This document shows, one piece after another, positions 5,235 to 7,972 of a stretch of DNA of 7,972 nucleotides. The notes below the pieces were generated by a model. The model saw only the letters and a list, made by a program, of their open reading frames with translations, had not been told where the DNA came from and searched no databases. This DNA comes from CAG-826 sp964654155. Its GTDB lineage: Bacteria; Bacillota_I; Bacilli_A; RFN20; CAG-826. The DNA is taken from contig CAZZGL010000057.1 in assembly GCA_964654155.1 (NCBI GenBank), positions 1 to 7,972 on the forward strand. Reading direction: 5' to 3'. The position numbers were made by a program, and so were the translations under genes. Each line of letters opens with the position of its first letter. The first letter of the stretch is position 1.

Positions 5235-5936
5235 TTATAAAGCCCAATCGTTGATTTCATAATAGAAATCACGTAAATAGTTTGCTTGTTCACTAACTTG
5301 ACCGCTTGTAAGTCCTAAAAGAACTTTATTAATTCCATTTTCATCATAGGATACGATGGTAGGTGTATCAGAGATGCCGTCTCCATCAGACCAATCATCA
5401 CCAGAATAGTCATTATCAGGATTGACTGTATCAGCAAGATGTTCATGAATTAAATCATCAAGAGTTTGATTGTTAATTAAATCCCAATAAGCTTTTGCGT
5501 ATATGTCATCATCAACATCATCTTTATCATAATCAACATAAACGAAGTGAATTGATGGTTTACCTGTTTTAAATGATTTGTTTTCGTAAGTAGTTTTATA
5601 GAATTTTTTGAAAGCTGCTTCTTGAGCGATACATTCACTACAATCTTTTTCAATAAAAACTACCAGGCCACGTCCTGTTTCATCAAGAAGTTCACTGAAA
5701 TCATCGTTTTCATAGTATGTTAATAAATCTGTTGTTTTTAACTTATGACTATTGTAAAACTTGTATTGTCCACTTGTTTCAGAAGCTTCACTAATCCAAG
5801 AAGAAATACTAGGAATAGAGAATATAACACCAAAAATTGTTCCAACAATTAGTAATGGTTGAATCCATGCTGTTTCAACAATCCATCTCCATATTCTAGC
5901 AAAAAATCCGCCAATTGCGGCTAATATTGTTTTCAT
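5235..5936 (-). CDS. Membrane-anchored thioredoxin-like protein with CSEC motif
   Basis: The 233-residue product has an N-terminal amphipathic, Trp/Arg-containing stretch (1-22) and one membrane segment (about 26-44). A thioredoxin-like domain follows, with VVFIEKDCSEC (92-102; CxxC Cys99 and Cys102) and the cis-Pro motif TPT (191-193), then a final strand and helix. It is probably a thiol-disulfide oxidoreductase facing the outside of the cell; the partner is unknown. Between the CxxC and cis-Pro parts are long inserts rich in Asp (135-144 and 174-190). The latter, with DWSDGDGISD, resembles acidic calcium-binding loops. An AAGGAGGT ribosome binding site lies 9 bases before the ATG at 5936. 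The gene is monocistronic, with its own promoter and terminator. No further family name is claimed. Confidence 0.8.
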   Translation of the reverse strand: MKTILAAIGGFFARIWRWIVETAWIQPLLIVGTIFGVIFSIPSISSWISEASETSGQYKFYNSHKLKTTDLLTYYENDDFSELLDETGRGLVVFIEKDCSECIAQEAAFKKFYKTTYENKSFKTGKPSIHFVYVDYDKDDVDDDIYAKAYWDLINNQTLDDLIHEHLADTVNPDNDYSGDDWSDGDGISDTPTIVSYDENGINKVLLGLTSGQVSEQANYLRDFYYEINDWAL

Positions 5937-5980
5937 AATAAATAGACCTCCTTATATCTTTGAATCGATATATCGCATAT

Positions 5981-6009
5981 ATGATATCATTACAAAAGTT
6001 TTTTTTCAA
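5981..6009 (-). promoter_or_regulatory. Promoter of the thioredoxin-like gene
   Basis: On the minus strand TTGAAA (6004-6009) and TATCAT (5981-5986) are separated by 17 bases. Just downstream, at the predicted start, lies the 10-base palindrome CGATATATCG (5966-5975), which could be a small operator or chance in AT-rich DNA. Confidence 0.6.
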
Positions 6010-6092
6010 CATAAAAAAATCATTTTTTCTTAATAAAGAAACATTTATTACACTCATGATGAGCAAATGATAACAAAAAAAGTAAATTACTA

Positions 6093-6120
6093 TTGTATTT
6101 TATTGATAAAAGTATACAAT
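6093..6120 (+). promoter_or_regulatory. Promoter of the YitT-family gene
   Basis: TTGTAT (6093-6098) and TACAAT (6115-6120) are 16 bases apart. The predicted start near 6127 gives a leader of about 40 bases. That leader contains the perfect inverted repeat ATTGATT-gta-AATCAAT (6132-6148), just ahead of the AGGAG ribosome binding site (6156-6160). Confidence 0.6.
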
Positions 6121-6167
6121 AATTGTCGTGAATTGATTGTAAATCAATAACAAGTAGGAGTACATGT

Positions 6168-7184
6168 ATGTCACAGAAAAAATCGATAAAAGAAAATGTA
6201 GGTAATTATTTACACAATCATCGTTCAGCAAAAGAGGTTGTTAATTATATTTATGCAATAATCATGCTTTCACTTTCTGCACTTGTTTTTTCTTTTGGTT
6301 TTAGAGCATTTGTTGCTCCTGAAGTAACTAGTGGTGCTAGTGTTATGACATTAGCTACGGGTGGTATGAGTGGAGTTTCACAAATATTTGTGAAAATTAC
6401 TCAATTTATTTTAGGCAGAGAACTTGTTGGCGATGAAATGAATACTTATCAATCGATTTATTTCTTTGTTCTTAATATTCCAATTGTTATACTTGCTTAC
6501 AAAGGCATCGGCAAAAGATTTTCACTCTATACAATTATTAATGTCATGCTGTCATCTATTTTATTGAAGGTCCTACCTAACGATTTAGTTGCTGTTTTTG
6601 AAAAATTAGCAACAGATAATTTGACTCGTTCATTATTTGCGGGTATTTGTACAGGCTTAAGTAGTGCACTTGCATTAATGGTGGATGGTTCTGCTGGAGG
6701 ATTAGATGTTGTTTCATATTATATTGCATTAAAAAAATCTACTTCTGTAGGTAAATATGTTCTTATTTTTAACGGAATAATTGTAACATTAATTACCGCT
6801 TTATCATATTTACCAGTTACACCTGGTGGAGCATATAATACAGATGCCTGGGTTTTATTACTTTATGCAGGAGTTTATTTGTTTGTTGTTTCATTAGTTG
6901 TCGATCATTTAAGCAAAAGAAATAAAAAGGCGCAAATACAAATTATTACTACTCACGATGATTTACAAAAAGTTTTATTATCTAATTTTAAGCATGGATG
7001 CACCGTTGTCGAGGCTAAAGGTGCATTTTCAGGTGAAGGCAAAAAAATTATTTATATGGTTGTTTCTTCTGTTGAGGTTAAAAAAGTAATAGGAATTGTT
7101 AGAGAGTATGATCCTCAATCATTTATTAATGTGGTTTCAGTTCAAGCTTTATATGGACAATTCCATATAGATCCAATAAGGTAG
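6168..7184 (+). CDS. YitT-family membrane protein with C-terminal DUF2179 domain
   Basis: The 338-residue protein is a YitT family member of full length. After a short charged N-terminus it has about six or seven membrane segments (roughly 27-47, 58-82, 96-112, 118-136, 153-172, 197-217, 227-248). Glycine-rich family signatures are TGGMSGVSQ (64-72) and GSAGGLDVVSYY (174-185). A cytosolic DUF2179 domain follows (about 276-331, with GCTVVEAKGAFSG and the YDPQSFINV segment). YitT proteins are widespread in Firmicutes. Their transport substrate is generally not established, and none is proposed here. AGGAG lies 7 bases before the ATG. The gene is monocistronic and converges on the NUDIX gene 19 bases after its TAG stop, with no strong terminator between them. 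A perfect 8-bp hairpin (7150-7169) lies within its last codons. Confidence 0.93.
   Translation: MSQKKSIKENVGNYLHNHRSAKEVVNYIYAIIMLSLSALVFSFGFRAFVAPEVTSGASVMTLATGGMSGVSQIFVKITQFILGRELVGDEMNTYQSIYFFVLNIPIVILAYKGIGKRFSLYTIINVMLSSILLKVLPNDLVAVFEKLATDNLTRSLFAGICTGLSSALALMVDGSAGGLDVVSYYIALKKSTSVGKYVLIFNGIIVTLITALSYLPVTPGGAYNTDAWVLLLYAGVYLFVVSLVVDHLSKRNKKAQIQIITTHDDLQKVLLSNFKHGCTVVEAKGAFSGEGKKIIYMVVSSVEVKKVIGIVREYDPQSFINVVSVQALYGQFHIDPIR
7150..7169 (+). other. Perfect hairpin in the 3' end of the YitT gene
   Basis: TATATGGA (7150-7157) and TCCATATA (7162-7169) form an 8-bp stem with a 4-base loop, ending 15 bases before the end of the stop codon. There is no T run after it, so it is not a standard terminator. 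It might protect the 3' end of the transcript or be chance. Confidence 0.4.
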
Positions 7185-7203
7185 TTAAAATAGCAGAACT
7201 ATA

Positions 7204-7698
7204 TTATTTATTATTTGTTTTCAAATATTCTTTTATTGCAAGTAATTCTCTACGATATAATCCGAATCTAGATAAGTTTATGTTTTTGTATTCTTCATAT
7301 TTTTCAAATATATTAATAGCTTCATCAATAGCAATCCATACAAAACACAAGCCTAGTTTTTTTTCGTTTTCTGTTAAATTGATTTCTTGAGTTTCAGCAG
7401 TAATATCACAAATAAAATAATGATTGATATGCTTCATGCTTTGAAAAGATTCCTCGATATCTAGATAATTTTCTTTAGGAAAACAAATAATACCGGTTTC
7501 TTCAAGAATTTCTCTTTTACAGCACTCAATATGGCTTTCATTATTTTCAACGCCTCCACCAGGAATTAGATATTGATCTTCATATTTTTCATAGCATAAA
7601 AGTATTTTATTGTCTTTAATTATTATTCCTCTACAAGCGTGTCTTATAGTCTTTATATATCCTAAATAATCAGGATTTGATATTTTAATAATATTCAT
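7204..7698 (-). CDS. NUDIX hydrolase
   Basis: The 164-residue product carries a complete Nudix box at 48-70, G-x5-E-x7-R-E-I-x-E-E-x-G-I, with catalytic Arg62, Glu63, Glu66 and Glu67. It follows a typical beta-strand start (RHACRGIIIKDNKILLCYE, 19-37). These enzymes cleave a nucleoside diphosphate linked to another group, using magnesium; the substrate cannot be read from the sequence. GAGG lies 8 bases before the ATG at 7698. The gene converges on the YitT gene. On the same strand, 58 bases upstream, ends the structured RNA at 7756-7869, so read-through past that RNA's terminator could control this gene. A lone TATAAT (7743-7748) between them could give a separate promoter, but a good -35 is lacking. 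Confidence 0.95.
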   Translation of the reverse strand: MNIIKISNPDYLGYIKTIRHACRGIIIKDNKILLCYEKYEDQYLIPGGGVENNESHIECCKREILEETGIICFPKENYLDIEESFQSMKHINHYFICDITAETQEINLTENEKKLGLCFVWIAIDEAINIFEKYEEYKNINLSRFGLYRRELLAIKEYLKTNNK

Positions 7699-7755
7699 AT
7701 GATTTTCCTCGTGTTTTTAATATTAATTCTAAGAATAGCATGATTATAATTAATT

Positions 7756-7775
7756 AAAAAACCTCCTAATGGAGG
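7756..7775 (-). terminator. Terminator of the structured RNA
   Basis: On the minus strand CCTCC (7771-7775) pairs with GGAGG (7762-7766) across an ATTA loop and is followed by six T (7756-7761). In the other direction there is no T run, which fixes the strand of the RNA. Confidence 0.85.
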
Positions 7776-7869
7776 CTGCCTACCTTATTGTAGACGGTAA
7801 GTTTGGTTGCCACTATCGTCGCCGATATGGTCACCTATTCAGAGTTTATCTACATGAGACTTACCCCGC
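7756..7869 (-). ncRNA. Unidentified structured RNA, candidate riboswitch or small RNA
   Basis: This is a non-coding transcript predicted from its own promoter and terminator. Starting near 7869 with a G-rich 5' end, GGUAAGU (7859-7865) pairs with ACUUACC (7796-7802), closing a domain. Inside is a long hairpin (about 7805-7835) with helices GGU/ACC, CCA/UGG and UAUCG/CGAUA and a GCGA tetraloop. UGUAGA (7849-7854) can pair with UCUACA (7789-7794) just outside the closing helix, forming a pseudoknot. The same bases can instead pair downstream with GUAGGC (7778-7783). A GC-rich terminator follows. I compared it by eye with SAM, TPP, FMN, M-box, ykkC, THF, T-box, SRP, tmRNA and 6S patterns and found no match. 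It could be a cis-regulator of the NUDIX gene or a free small RNA. Confidence 0.65.
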
Positions 7870-7875
7870 ATTAAT

Positions 7876-7905
7876 ATTCTATGATGATTGATAAATAAAA
7901 GTCAA
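7876..7905 (-). promoter_or_regulatory. Promoter of the structured RNA
   Basis: On the minus strand TTGACT (7900-7905) and TAGAAT (7876-7881) are 18 bases apart. This is the best -35 match in the window. Transcription would begin about 7 bases later at the GCGGGG that opens the structured region, which supports the RNA call. Confidence 0.7.
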
Positions 7906-7972
7906 TAAATGAAAAAGATTTTTACAAATATATTTTATTATTAAATATTAGAATTTATATGTTTTATTCCCG

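Noticed and set aside
5966..5975. CGATATATCG palindrome as an operator for the thioredoxin-like gene
   Set aside because: It is only 10 bases of mostly A/T and could easily be chance. It is noted within the promoter entry but not called as a feature.
7756..7869. Assignment of the RNA to SAM-I, M-box, ykkC, THF, T-box, SRP, 6S or tmRNA
   Set aside because: GGCAACC and similar short fragments occur, but the diagnostic core sequences of each class are missing when compared by eye.

Overview
The window is very AT-rich, standard-code bacterial DNA. It shows strong AGGAGG-type ribosome binding sites, short intergenic gaps and several genes found only in endospore formers. The block ylbD-ylbE-ylbF-rsmD-coaD-ylbJ follows the Bacillus subtilis ylbD-ylbJ order (without ylbG). 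A CotD-like coat protein and a YjcZ-like sporulation microprotein lie nearby. Together these point to a low-GC spore-forming member of the Bacilli or Erysipelotrichia, perhaps one of the uncultured AT-rich gut lineages. The lineage is an inference; sporulation capacity is well supported by gene content.

Layout. Positions 74-901 (minus strand) hold peptide deformylase and a 57-residue YjcZ-like membrane peptide. Positions 1031-1982 (plus) hold the tightly packed ylbD-ylbE-ylbF unit, which ends at a clear terminator. Positions 2069-3190 (plus) hold an rsmD-coaD operon with its own vegetative promoter. Its terminator lies inside the 3' coding end of the convergent ylbJ (spoVV) gene. Positions 3118-4805 (minus) hold pgeF followed by ylbJ. 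Positions 4934-5158 (plus) hold the CotD-like gene, ending at a bidirectional terminator shared with a minus-strand membrane-anchored thioredoxin-like gene (5235-5936). Positions 6168-7184 (plus) hold a YitT-family transporter-like gene. Positions 7204-7698 (minus) hold a NUDIX hydrolase. Upstream of it on the same strand is an apparently structured, unidentified RNA of about 114 nt with its own promoter and terminator.

Two themes run through the window. One is housekeeping: N-terminal deformylation, 16S rRNA methylation, coenzyme A synthesis, peptidoglycan or purine quality control, and redox. The other is sporulation: coat proteins, and a SpoVV-like channel that in B. subtilis carries dipicolinic acid across the outer forespore membrane. 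ylbD and ylbJ share almost the same compact CATA-type promoter, short leader and GGTGAT ribosome binding site, which suggests joint mother-cell (sigma-E-like) control. No mobile element, CRISPR array, tRNA or rRNA was seen. The most open question is the RNA at 7756-7869, which has alternative pairings typical of a riboswitch but matches no class I can recognise by eye.
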